Source: Cytophagia bacterium (GTDB lineage: Bacteria; Bacteroidota; Bacteroidia; Cytophagales; Spirosomataceae). From it: a DNA stretch of 36,922 nucleotides. Both the position numbers and the translations under genes were made by a program. The notes beneath the pieces are model-generated. The model saw only the letters and a list, made by a program, of their open reading frames with translations. It did not search any database and was not told where the DNA came from. The stretch spans positions 1 through 36,922 of the forward strand of contig REAB01000110.1 in the NCBI GenBank assembly GCA_004293645.1. The letters are read 5' to 3'. Positions 7,730 to 15,800 of this stretch are shown here, piece after piece; the stretch's first letter is position 1; every line of letters starts with the position of its first letter.

Positions 7730-7765
7730 TGTTTTTCTTGCTTTCTTTTGATTTGCTGTTGTTTT

Positions 7766-7903
7766 CTACAAAAGTGTAGAAGAAGACATCGTAGCTTTGT
7801 TGGGCGTTTCTTTTGGCCGTCCGTTGGGGTTATTGATTGCTGCTTTTTTCCATGTTATCCGATAATCAGCAGGTAGTTGTTCATTCTTAGCTCCTTTTTT
7901 GCT
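7766..7903 (-). pseudogene. probable gene remnant with a GRPKxTPNK motif
   Basis: An open minus-strand stretch of 45 codons ends at a TAG (7768-7766) and is bounded upstream by an in-frame TAA (7906-7904). There is no ATG near its beginning; the only Met is 8 codons from the end. Its translation contains INNPNGRPKETPNKATM, resembling the Gly-Arg-Pro-Lys-Gly-Thr/Ser-Pro-Asn-Lys motif at the N-terminus of small DNA-binding or terminase-like proteins of phages and mobile elements. I read it as a leftover fragment of an integrated element beside the tRNA genes. The rest of 7730-8015 shows only a -7-like TAGATTTG (7968-7975) that may serve the next gene. Confidence 0.35.
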
Positions 7904-8015
7904 TTAAAACCCCCAGTTTAATACCATTGGCACGGTGGAAAAGCGATAATTTTGCGATAATTACGTTTAGATTTGAAATTATTGTAGTAAATAGGCACAA
8001 AAAATAGCATCATAA

Positions 8016-10016
8016 ATGAAAAATTGGTTTGCGCTACTCTGCTTAATTTCCCTGAATGCTCCTGCCCAAACCCGCTGGGCATCGCAATTGTTGGGTGTAT
8101 CTTCGGAATATACCCCCGCCAACGGCCAGCAATACAAAGGTACGCAAGCCTTGGGTCGGCCCAATAAAATGCCCCAAGCCGAAAGCGGCGCATCGGCCTG
8201 GCGACCCGCCCAACAAGACAGCGACGAGCAATGGATAAAAGTAGGTTTTGACACCCCCGCCCCAGTACGGCAAGTGGTCGTAGCCGAAAACTTTGGTGCA
8301 GGTTGCATTACTAAAATCTTGGCCTACGACCCGCAAGGTAAAGAATACTTGTTGCACCAAAACAACGAAGCCACGCCAAAAGCCGTGGGACGTATGTGGC
8401 GAGTCATCTTAAAAACGCCTACCTCCTACCCCGTTGCGGCCATCAAATTGGTACTAAACACTAAAAAAATAGCGGGCTGGAACGAAATAGATGCCATTGG
8501 GGTGTCGGTAGCGGCACAGCCCATTGAAGCGACCATCAACTTGGCGGCCAATTTGCCCCAAACCCTCAAAAAAGAAAACTTAGGCCCCAACGTCAATTCT
8601 AAGGCCAACGAGGTATCTCCCATTATTTCGCCCGACGGTAAGACCATTTATTTTACTCGGTACGACCACCCCCAAAATAGTAAACCCAGCGAAGATTACG
8701 ACGTGTGGCTATCCGAAGAAAAAAATGGCGCGTGGCAACTATCCAAAAACATGGGCAGCCCCGTTAATAATGGTTACCAAAACTCCATTTCGTACATTTC
8801 GCCCGACGACCGCACCGCCCTGCTCATGAACGAATATCGGCCTGATGGCACGCTGACCAAGGGCGTTTCGATAAGCCGCAAAAACCAAACGGGTTGGACT
8901 TTCCCCCAGGCACTCAATCTCAAAAATTACGCAAACGAAAACGCTTTTTCGGGTTTTTACATTGGGCCAACGGGCAGTGTGATGGTGCTTTCATTGCAAA
9001 ATCAAGAAACCATTGGCGATGCCGATTTATACGTTTCTTTTCGACAAACGGATGGCAGTTGGAGTACACCCAAAAACATGGGCAACACCATCAACACCGC
9101 CGACGCTGAACTAACGCCTTTTTTGGCCACCGACAACCGAACCGTTTATTTTACATCCAATGGGCGCAGCGGCTACGGCGAAACCGACATTTTTTTGAGC
9201 CGCCGCTTAGACGACTCGTGGGCCAATTGGAGCGAACCCGAAAACTTAGGCGCAGCCATCAATACCACCGACTTTGAAGGTCATTTTACCATTCCAGCGT
9301 CGGGGGCTTTTGCTTATTTTTGCTCTACCGAAAACTCGCTGGGCGAATTTGATATTTTTAGGCTCAAACTTCCCGAAACCGTACAACCCGTGCCAACGGT
9401 GCTGCTACAAGGCAGCGTAATAGACCAAAAAACCAAACAAAATGTGGCAGCGGAGGTAATTTTGGAAGATTTAGACCAAAAATTGCCCCCCCAAAAACTC
9501 GACTATGACCCCGCCGTTGGCGACTTTAAGCTGGTACTCGACACCAAAAAACAGTACGGACTCACCGCGCAGCGCAAAGGCTACCAGTCGGCGGGAACGG
9601 TGCTTGACTTGACCAAAGAAACCAAATACCGCGAACTACGCCGCGACATTTTGCTTGCTCCGCTCGAAGTAGGCCAAAAGGTGTCGCTCAGCACCATTTT
9701 GTTTGAACAAAGCAAATTTAACCTCCTGCCCGCCTCCACGCCCGAACTCGACCGCTTGGCGCAATTGATGATAGACAACCCAAAAATGGAAATTTTGCTC
9801 GAAGGACATACCGACAACATGGGCGATTTTGATGCCAATCTGCAACTCTCAAAAGACCGTGTAGAAGAAGTAAAACGGTATTTGGCTACCAAAAACGTAC
9901 CAACAGACCGCGTGCAAACCAAAGGTTGGGGGCCAACCAAACCCGTGTCGCCCAATACCAGCGAAGATGCCCGCAAACTCAACAGAAGGGTGGATTTTAC
10001 GGTGTTGCAAATGTAG
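8016..10016 (+). CDS. OmpA-family protein with discoidin-like domain and PD40 propeller
   Basis: A 666-residue protein with a signal peptide (MKNWFALLCLISLNAPAQ). Residues about 20-165 resemble an F5/8 (discoidin-like) carbohydrate-binding sandwich, ending in WNEIDAIGV. Residues about 195-450 carry PD40/TolB-like propeller repeats: NEVSPIISPDGKTIYFT, AELTPF...RTVYFTSNG, GETDIFLSRR, GEFDIFRLK. About 465-545 is a carboxypeptidase-regulatory-like sandwich. The C-terminal OmpA domain (about 560-666) has ILLEGHTDNMGD, LSKDRVEEVKRYL and LNRRVDF, which bind peptidoglycan. This architecture is common in Bacteroidota and related to the gliding/T9SS-associated PorE/SprF-neighbour OmpA proteins, but the exact role here is not known. 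A -7-like TAGATTTG lies 41 nt upstream. Confidence 0.88.
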   Translation: MKNWFALLCLISLNAPAQTRWASQLLGVSSEYTPANGQQYKGTQALGRPNKMPQAESGASAWRPAQQDSDEQWIKVGFDTPAPVRQVVVAENFGAGCITKILAYDPQGKEYLLHQNNEATPKAVGRMWRVILKTPTSYPVAAIKLVLNTKKIAGWNEIDAIGVSVAAQPIEATINLAANLPQTLKKENLGPNVNSKANEVSPIISPDGKTIYFTRYDHPQNSKPSEDYDVWLSEEKNGAWQLSKNMGSPVNNGYQNSISYISPDDRTALLMNEYRPDGTLTKGVSISRKNQTGWTFPQALNLKNYANENAFSGFYIGPTGSVMVLSLQNQETIGDADLYVSFRQTDGSWSTPKNMGNTINTADAELTPFLATDNRTVYFTSNGRSGYGETDIFLSRRLDDSWANWSEPENLGAAINTTDFEGHFTIPASGAFAYFCSTENSLGEFDIFRLKLPETVQPVPTVLLQGSVIDQKTKQNVAAEVILEDLDQKLPPQKLDYDPAVGDFKLVLDTKKQYGLTAQRKGYQSAGTVLDLTKETKYRELRRDILLAPLEVGQKVSLSTILFEQSKFNLLPASTPELDRLAQLMIDNPKMEILLEGHTDNMGDFDANLQLSKDRVEEVKRYLATKNVPTDRVQTKGWGPTKPVSPNTSEDARKLNRRVDFTVLQM

Positions 10017-10081
10017 ATGTACCCGTTTTTTTGCAATTTTATGATTATTGGTGGCACGACTTTAAGATTTACCCAATTACC

Positions 10082-11035
10082 GTGAACGATTTCGTCAGCC
10101 AAGTACGGCATTTTTTAACGCAACACCACCTCACATTCTCAGAAACAGCCGATTTTGGGCTGCCTTTTTCCCATTTTTACTTTCCCGAAAAGCAATTAAT
10201 CGTTCACTGTGTCAGTCTTTTTTCAGCGCTAAACAATCCTTTTGTTTTTCAAGAAATAACCAACCAAATCGGGCAAAGGCAGCAGCGAATTGTGCATTTG
10301 TGGGAAGATGTCTGGTTTAAAAGTCCCGAAATTGTACAATCGCGGTTGTTGGCTTCATTGGGCCATTCGCAGCGCATTTCTGCCCGCCTCACGCAAGCCC
10401 GCCGCATTGACAAAGCCACACTCGACGCTTTTTTGACCACCAACCACCTCCAAGCCAGCACCAACGCAAAGCTAAAATACGGCCTGTTTTTACCCCAAAA
10501 ACACTTTTCAAAAATCAAATCTCAAGGAAAATTTGGTTCAACTATGATTTATACGGGAATCATCCGTGGGGACACGGACAATGACGATTGCCGTTGCCTG
10601 TGTCCCCACAGGCAACTTCCGTCCTGTGTAAATCAACGAAGAATCGAAAAACCTCAAACCCCAGAGAAGTTGGTTGCCGTAGCTTCGTTTAGCAGCCTCA
10701 AAACCTACTGGCGCGCCCAAAAACCCTGCCGTTCGGCAGAATTGATTCGGTTCTGTAATCTGTTGAATTGTACCGTGGTAGGTGGTTTAGACAAACTCCT
10801 CAAAACCTTTATTGAAGAAACAAACCCCGACGACCTGATGACCTACGCCGACCGCGATTGGTCGGACGGGCGCAGCTACCAACGACTTGGTTTTGAGCTA
10901 ATTGAGCAAACTCATCCGCAAGCCTTTTGGGTTGATAACCACACGTTTGAGCGCCATAAACACCCCCACTCAACCAGCGATTTAGTTAAAATTTACAACG
11001 CAGGAAGTTTGAAATTTTTGAAGAAAATAAAGTAA
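10082..11035 (+). CDS. VSR-like/phage homing-endonuclease-like protein carrying an inserted repeat
   Basis: The reading frame is open from inside the OmpA gene to 11035 but has no ATG before 10544. GTG at 10082 (317 residues) or TTG at 10031 are plausible starts. Residues about 60-130 read RIVHLWEDVWFKSPEIV, then RISARLTQARRIDK and a FLTTNHLQ..KYGLF segment. Residues about 195-290 read VAVASFSSL, SAELIRFCNLLNCTVVGGLD, DDLMTYADRDWSDGRSYQRL and QAFWVD. This order resembles the C-terminal parts of phage VSR-like homing endonucleases and related Bacteroidota hypothetical proteins, by recall only. Between the two blocks lies a low-complexity-looking stretch (about residues 155-185) encoded entirely by a 91-bp palindromic element that the family should lack. 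It may be functional or decaying. Confidence 0.5.
   Translation: MNDFVSQVRHFLTQHHLTFSETADFGLPFSHFYFPEKQLIVHCVSLFSALNNPFVFQEITNQIGQRQQRIVHLWEDVWFKSPEIVQSRLLASLGHSQRISARLTQARRIDKATLDAFLTTNHLQASTNAKLKYGLFLPQKHFSKIKSQGKFGSTMIYTGIIRGDTDNDDCRCLCPHRQLPSCVNQRRIEKPQTPEKLVAVASFSSLKTYWRAQKPCRSAELIRFCNLLNCTVVGGLDKLLKTFIEETNPDDLMTYADRDWSDGRSYQRLGFELIEQTHPQAFWVDNHTFERHKHPHSTSDLVKIYNAGSLKFLKKIK
10545..10635. repeat. 91-bp palindromic MITE/REPIN-like element inside a CDS
   Basis: The ends TGATTTATACGGGA (10545-10558) and TCCTGTGTAAATCA (10622-10635) are inverted repeats with only two transition differences, both of which allow G-U pairs. Inside are two mutually exclusive perfect 10-bp stems: GTGGGGACAC (10566-10575) with GTGTCCCCAC (10600-10609), and GTTGCCTGTG (10593-10602) with CACAGGCAAC (10607-10616) around a TCCC loop. 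Non-coding palindromic elements of this form are known in other bacteria as REP/REPIN sequences. No target duplication could be defined. Confidence 0.75.
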
Positions 11036-11070
11036 ATTGCGAAAGAAATCAACCGTTAATCATTCTAAAA

Positions 11071-11736
11071 ATGTCACAATTGCTCGAACAACTTTTGGAC
11101 GCTCCCGATGCCCGTTTGATCATTGAACAAGTGCAAGAAGAATTGCAACGCGAAGCCACCCAACGACAGGCTTTCTATGACTGGATTAGAGAAGACCAAA
11201 AGGCAGAATTTATCAACGGCGAGATTATTTTACACTCGCCCGTGCGGCGAAAACATTGGAAAGCCGTGGGTATGCTCAACAATCTACTTCATAACTACGC
11301 CATTATGAACGATTTGGGTGAAGTAGCTACCGAAAAAGCCATGATTTCGCTCACGCGCAACGACTATGAGCCCGACCTTTGTTTTTGGTCGAAAGAAAAA
11401 GCAGCGGGCTTTACCGACGAAACAATGCTACACACCGCTCCCGATTTTGTGGTGGAGGTACTCTCGAAAGGAACGGCAAAAAAAGACCGAGGCATCAAAT
11501 TTACCGACTATGCAGCCCACGGTATTGCAGAATATTGGCTCGTTGAAACCACCAAAAAAGAGATTGAACAATACGTATTGGGCCAATCGGGAGAATACGA
11601 GTTGAAAGGCAAATTTTTGAGCGACTCCGTCATCGAATCGCTCACTGTGGCAGGTTTTCGGCTGCCCGTTTCGGCCATTTTCGACGAAAAAGAAAACCTA
11701 AAAGCCCTGCGAAAATTGTTGGCAGCTCAAACGTAG
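11071..11736 (+). CDS. Uma2-family (DUF820) PD-(D/E)xK nuclease-like protein
   Basis: A 221-residue cytosolic protein. It has the Uma2/DUF820 pattern: an N-terminal helix, FINGEIILHSPVRRKHW (residues 46-62), the first acidic motif YEPDLCFW near residue 100, PDFVVEVLSKGTAKKDRG (about 127-144) with the PD...ExxS..K catalytic signature, and AEYWLVE near 156. The family belongs to the PD-(D/E)xK nuclease superfamily; it is abundant in cyanobacteria and scattered in Bacteroidota, and its physiological role is not established. The active-site residues look intact. It begins 35 nt after the homing-endonuclease-like gene, in the same direction, so the two may be co-transcribed. Confidence 0.85.
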   Translation: MSQLLEQLLDAPDARLIIEQVQEELQREATQRQAFYDWIREDQKAEFINGEIILHSPVRRKHWKAVGMLNNLLHNYAIMNDLGEVATEKAMISLTRNDYEPDLCFWSKEKAAGFTDETMLHTAPDFVVEVLSKGTAKKDRGIKFTDYAAHGIAEYWLVETTKKEIEQYVLGQSGEYELKGKFLSDSVIESLTVAGFRLPVSAIFDEKENLKALRKLLAAQT

Positions 11737-11943
11737 AAATGCCGTACAAGAAACTCATACGGACGACCGATCAGATTGTTACCAATTTTAAAATACTTCC
11801 ACTAATATAAATCCGAAATTTCTTAGATTTGCATCGCTGTTGCTTTAAATGCCTACTTGATGGAGAAAATACTGACAATTATGATGATTTTTCAACCTAA
11901 ATACCGCCAGATTAGATGCTATTCATGTATAACTGTGGCGAAT
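11737..11943. other. intergenic stretch with no supported gene
   Basis: There is a -7-like TAGATTTG at 11824-11831 without a partner box. A 40-codon open stretch from an ATG at about 11861 (beginning MEKILTIMMIFQPKY) ends inside the repeat that follows at 11944. I do not consider it a supported gene. Nothing else was seen. Confidence 0.4.
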
Positions 11944-12091
11944 ATAAGTAGTTGGGCAGAAATAGGCGGTTGGCCGCTGTGATGCTATTATTTTTGATTT
12001 GTAATAAAGGGAAATTTGGCCGTAATAATCTGACAAACAGAAGATTACAACAAATTACTGTAATTACAAATAATTACGAGTAAGTACTTAT
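11944..12091 (+). repeat. dispersed TIR element, copy A (148 bp)
   Basis: This copy matches the reverse complement of 26940-27108. The first 96 bp align without gaps and differ at only about a dozen positions. After a variable middle the two copies realign at TAATTACAAATAATTA (12061-12076), and both end in imperfect terminal inverted repeats (here ATAAGTA at 11944-11950 and TACTTAT at 12085-12091). A GGCGG-TTGG-CCGCT hairpin near the left end is conserved in both copies (GGCGG-TTCG-CCGCC in copy B). It ends 22 nt before the ATG of the next gene. Confidence 0.8.
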
Positions 12092-12113
12092 TGTTGTCTA
12101 AATTATAAAAAAA

Positions 12114-12728
12114 ATGTCGATTTGGTTTATTGTAGTAATTTGTCTTTTGCCAATAGTTTTATTTTTGGGTTGGAGTAAAAAATATAGAGAACAGCATCCC
12201 GACACATTTGGTTATGTGCTATCTATTATTGGTACATTTGTTGGTGTAGCTGTTGGTCTGTATTTTACCGATTTGGCAGCTTTGAAAGAAAAAAAACAAA
12301 GAACTGTAAAAGTGTTAGAAGCCAGTAAAGAGGAAATGGAATGGCTCATCAGCAGGGCCAAAATGATTGATACTGTAACTGATAACCTTAGCTCTGTACA
12401 AAAACAAAAGTATTATTATTTAGAAATGCCGCCTTTTTTTACCGAAACGTTGCGGAGCGAATTGCTCGCCGAAATGCTACATCCAAAATCATTAGAGCAA
12501 TTTAATATTATACGAGAAAACCTGTTGTTTGACGTAGATTTATTAAAAAAAGACGTTAGCTCAAAAGATGTTCCAAACTTAGAAAGCGATTTAAATGATT
12601 ATAAAAAGCAAATAAAGGAATCTATTGCGGTAATTGACAAAGAAATTGAATTGCTAAATGGTGAGATTTTGCAAGAGAATTTTGAAGCCAGTGCCAAATC
12701 GAATTTGAGTAGATTAATGAAAGAATGA
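12114..12728 (+). CDS. membrane-anchored coiled-coil protein of unknown function
   Basis: A 204-residue protein I do not recognise. Two hydrophobic helices lie at about residues 3-20 and 31-51 (WFIVVICLLPIVLFLGW and VLSIIGTFVGVAVGLYF). The rest is a soluble, charged, helix-rich region (about 55-204), Lys/Glu/Leu-rich with heptad-like stretches near 140-185 (DVDLLKKDVSS, IAVIDKEIELLNGEI). By topology it is a bitopic hairpin anchor with a cytosolic or periplasmic coiled coil, as seen in some effector-partner or stress proteins, but nothing in the sequence assigns a job. Codon use looks more A+T-rich than its neighbours, which with the adjacent repeat hints at acquired DNA. It stands alone between a repeat and a convergent gene. 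Confidence 0.68.
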   Translation: MSIWFIVVICLLPIVLFLGWSKKYREQHPDTFGYVLSIIGTFVGVAVGLYFTDLAALKEKKQRTVKVLEASKEEMEWLISRAKMIDTVTDNLSSVQKQKYYYLEMPPFFTETLRSELLAEMLHPKSLEQFNIIRENLLFDVDLLKKDVSSKDVPNLESDLNDYKKQIKESIAVIDKEIELLNGEILQENFEASAKSNLSRLMKE

Positions 12729-12733
12729 CCCTC

Positions 12734-12777
12734 AGAAACTGCCTAAAAGCTCCATCCGCACAGAAAAAAGTTTCTGC
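12734..12777. terminator. weak hairpin between convergent genes
   Basis: CAGAAACT (12734-12741) is complementary to AGTTTCTG (12770-12777) across a 28-nt loop in the 116-nt gap between convergent genes. It could act as a weak bidirectional terminator, but the T runs are short. Confidence 0.3.
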
Positions 12778-12844
12778 TTCGAGGCAAGGAAATCATTCTC
12801 TTCCTCTTTTGTTTGAAAGGGCAAAAATTTTGCAAAGCAGATAC

Positions 12845-15800
12845 CTATAATACTGAGCGCGTTTTGCCGTCATACGTTACCACCGAAACTTGCACCGCAT
12901 TGACTGGCAACGACAGCACCCGCGACGATTGCGACAAGTAAGAAGTACCGTAATTGAACTCTACTTTTTGGGTTTTTCCGTTTTTCAATTTCAACAAAGC
13001 ATACGCATCATTAAAGCCCAAAACAATGAGTTTTTCGGGCGCTTTTTTTACGTAAAAACTCTCCAACGGCCCGCTATTGTTCGACACCAAATAGGTCAAT
13101 TTATCGCCTGTTTTCAAAGCTACCAATGCCTTTGCGTCCAAGTCGGCGTGCATACCCGAAGCCTGTGTACTGAGTGGCGCAAATGCGCCTTTTCCGTTGC
13201 CCAGTAGCACAATTCCGCGTGAAGCATCATTAAATCCAGTCTGATTATCAAGCGAATAGGTATTGCCCACCAATAAAATATCCAAATTTCCATCTTCGTT
13301 TACATCTTGGGCTAACGTACCAAAAGCCGATGAGATTTGTGCCATAAGTGGCAAAGGTCGGATTGCAAATTGGCCTTTACCCAAGTTCTCAATGTAGCAA
13401 GTAGCAAAGGTTTTGGCGCGTAGCGTAAGCACATTTTTCATTTCGTCGGCCGTAAACAAATCTTTGAACTCGGCTTGCCCGTAGTCGTCGTATTTTGGAA
13501 ACCGATTGCGCATACCTGGCATTTGGTCAAACATCACGTCGCGCGGCACGGCGGGGTATTCTTTGCCTTGCAAAAAGTGCGTCAGTACGGGGTCAATTCG
13601 GTCGTTTTTGTTGTAGTCGGCGGCATAAACCGCTACGGGTTCTTGCTCCGAAATGCCGTATTTGTTGTTCAAGCCGTGGTTGCCCGCCACGTAGTCCATG
13701 TCGCCGTCGGCATCAAAGTCGGCGGCTATGAGCGAGTTGTACCAGCCCGTGGCGTTGGTGAGTACCGCAATATTGGCCCGCGAGAAGGTATTTTTGTTGT
13801 TTTTGAACAACTCAATGCCCAGCCATTCGCCCGTTATCATCAAATCCATCTGGTTATCGTTGTCGTAGTCGGTCCAGATGGCGGCGCAAACCATGCCGAT
13901 GCGTTGGAGGGCTGCGGGGGTGCTGTCCACAAAAACAGGTTTTTTACTGCCCGTTCCGCTTTTGTTTTCGAGCAAATAACTCCGAGGTGCTTGCGGATAT
14001 TGACCTGGCAACACGCGCCCGCCCCGAAACAGGTCGAGGTCGCCGTCTTTGTCAAAATCGCAGGCCGTAACGCACGCCCCACTCGACTGGATTGAAGGTA
14101 ATGTGCTGACAGACAGCGTAAAATTACCCTTACCATCGTTCAAATAAAGGCGATCTTGGTACAAATTATTTTCACCGTCTTGGTACGTACCACCGCTCAC
14201 AATGTACAAATCTTGGTCTTTGTCGTTGTCGGCATCAAAAAACAAAGCCCCCATGTCGTCTGCGGGCGAGTTGTCGGGCAGGGGTTTGGTTATAAATTTT
14301 CCCGCGCTCATTTGGTAGTGAACTTGCCGCTGGTGCTGACCATCTGCTCCCACAAATACGTCGTCGAAGCCGTTGCCGTCGGCATCTCCTACGGCCATTC
14401 CTGGGCCGTTCATGCTGTGCTGCTGGGGCAAAAGAGGCATTCGTTTGAAGTCCACAATGTACGTTTCTTGGTGCCGCTCTTTGATGATGGCACTGGCCGA
14501 ATCGGCAAAAATCAGCAACGGTGCGGGCGCGGGCGCGTCGGGCGTTTGGAGGGCATCGGGCGCGTAAGTTACGCGGTTGAGCGCGTTCAGTTTTGGGTTT
14601 TTTAGCGTCTGTTTTTTGCCATCTGCCCATTTGATTTCTATTCGCTCCACACTTTGTTTGCCCAGCCCAAAATGCAAAATAGGCTCGACACTCGACATGA
14701 ACCCGCGCACGGCGGTATTTTCGGCAAACTGCACCGTTTGGTTGTTCAAAAACACTTTTACTTTGGCTCCTTCTGCCCGTATTTTGGGGTTTTTACTTTC
14801 CAATTGAAGCCGCAACCAGTTTGTCTGCTTTTCTTTTTGACTGTCGTTCAAGGTATTACGATATATTCCTGCTTGTTCGTCCATGTTGTTCATTACCAAA
14901 TCCAAATCGCCGTCGTTGTCTAAATCGGCATAGACGGCACCGTTGGTAAACGTTTTTTGGGCAAAACCCCAGGGCGTAGATTTATCTTCAAAAGTCAAAT
15001 CGCCTTTGTTGCGATACATATAATTGTGCTCTTTTACGTCTTGCAGTTCTTGCATTTTGCGAATGGTTTCGCGTTTTTCTTGGCGCACATAATCGCGGTT
15101 GCCACGGTCGCCAAAGGGCGAGCCATTGTTTACGTTTTGCAAGTAATCCAAGTTATTTACTTCGCGCCTAAATCCGTTAGAAATAAACAAATCGCGGTAG
15201 CCGTCGTTGTCGAAATCGGCGAGCAGTGGCGCCCAGCTCCAATCGGTTTTAAAAATGCCCGCCATCTGGCCAATGTCGCTAAAACTGGGTTCGCCGTTGG
15301 CATCAAATCCATTGTGCATTTGGAGCGAGTTGCGCACGTATTCGCTTTCGTAGCCGTAGTCTTTGGTGAGTTTATAGAGGTCGTAGTTCCACTTGGCCAG
15401 CATTTGTTTTTGGCGGCGGTTGCCTTCGGGCAGCATATCTACCTCCACAATATCTTGCAAGGCATCGTTGTTAAAATCGGCAATGTCCACGCCCATTGCG
15501 TTAAAAGAGGTATGTTTTAGATATTGGGCTGCTTTGTTGGTAAACGTACCATCGTGGTTATTTATCCAAACTAAGTCATTGGACAAGAAGTCGTTGGCAC
15601 AATACACGTCTTCCCAGCCGTCGTGGTTGAGGTCGGTGATGACAATACCCAACCCGTAGCCTTCGGCGGTAATACCCGCCTCGCGCGACACATACTTGAA
15701 CGTAGGATGGCCGTTTGGACCGTTGCCTTCGTTGCGGTAGAGGCGGTCGGTGCTGGGGTATTCGCCGTGCAAATACTTGGGCCGAATGGCGTTTCGGTTG

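Noticed and set aside
9926..10081. The upstream part of the nuclease frame that overlaps the OmpA gene.
   Set aside because: The overlap region codes for the conserved OmpA C-terminus in the other frame; a start at or after 10031 is more likely.
11861..11983. A 40-codon open frame (MEKILTIMMIFQPKY...).
   Set aside because: It has no recognisable similarity and runs into the dispersed element, which is non-coding in its other copy.
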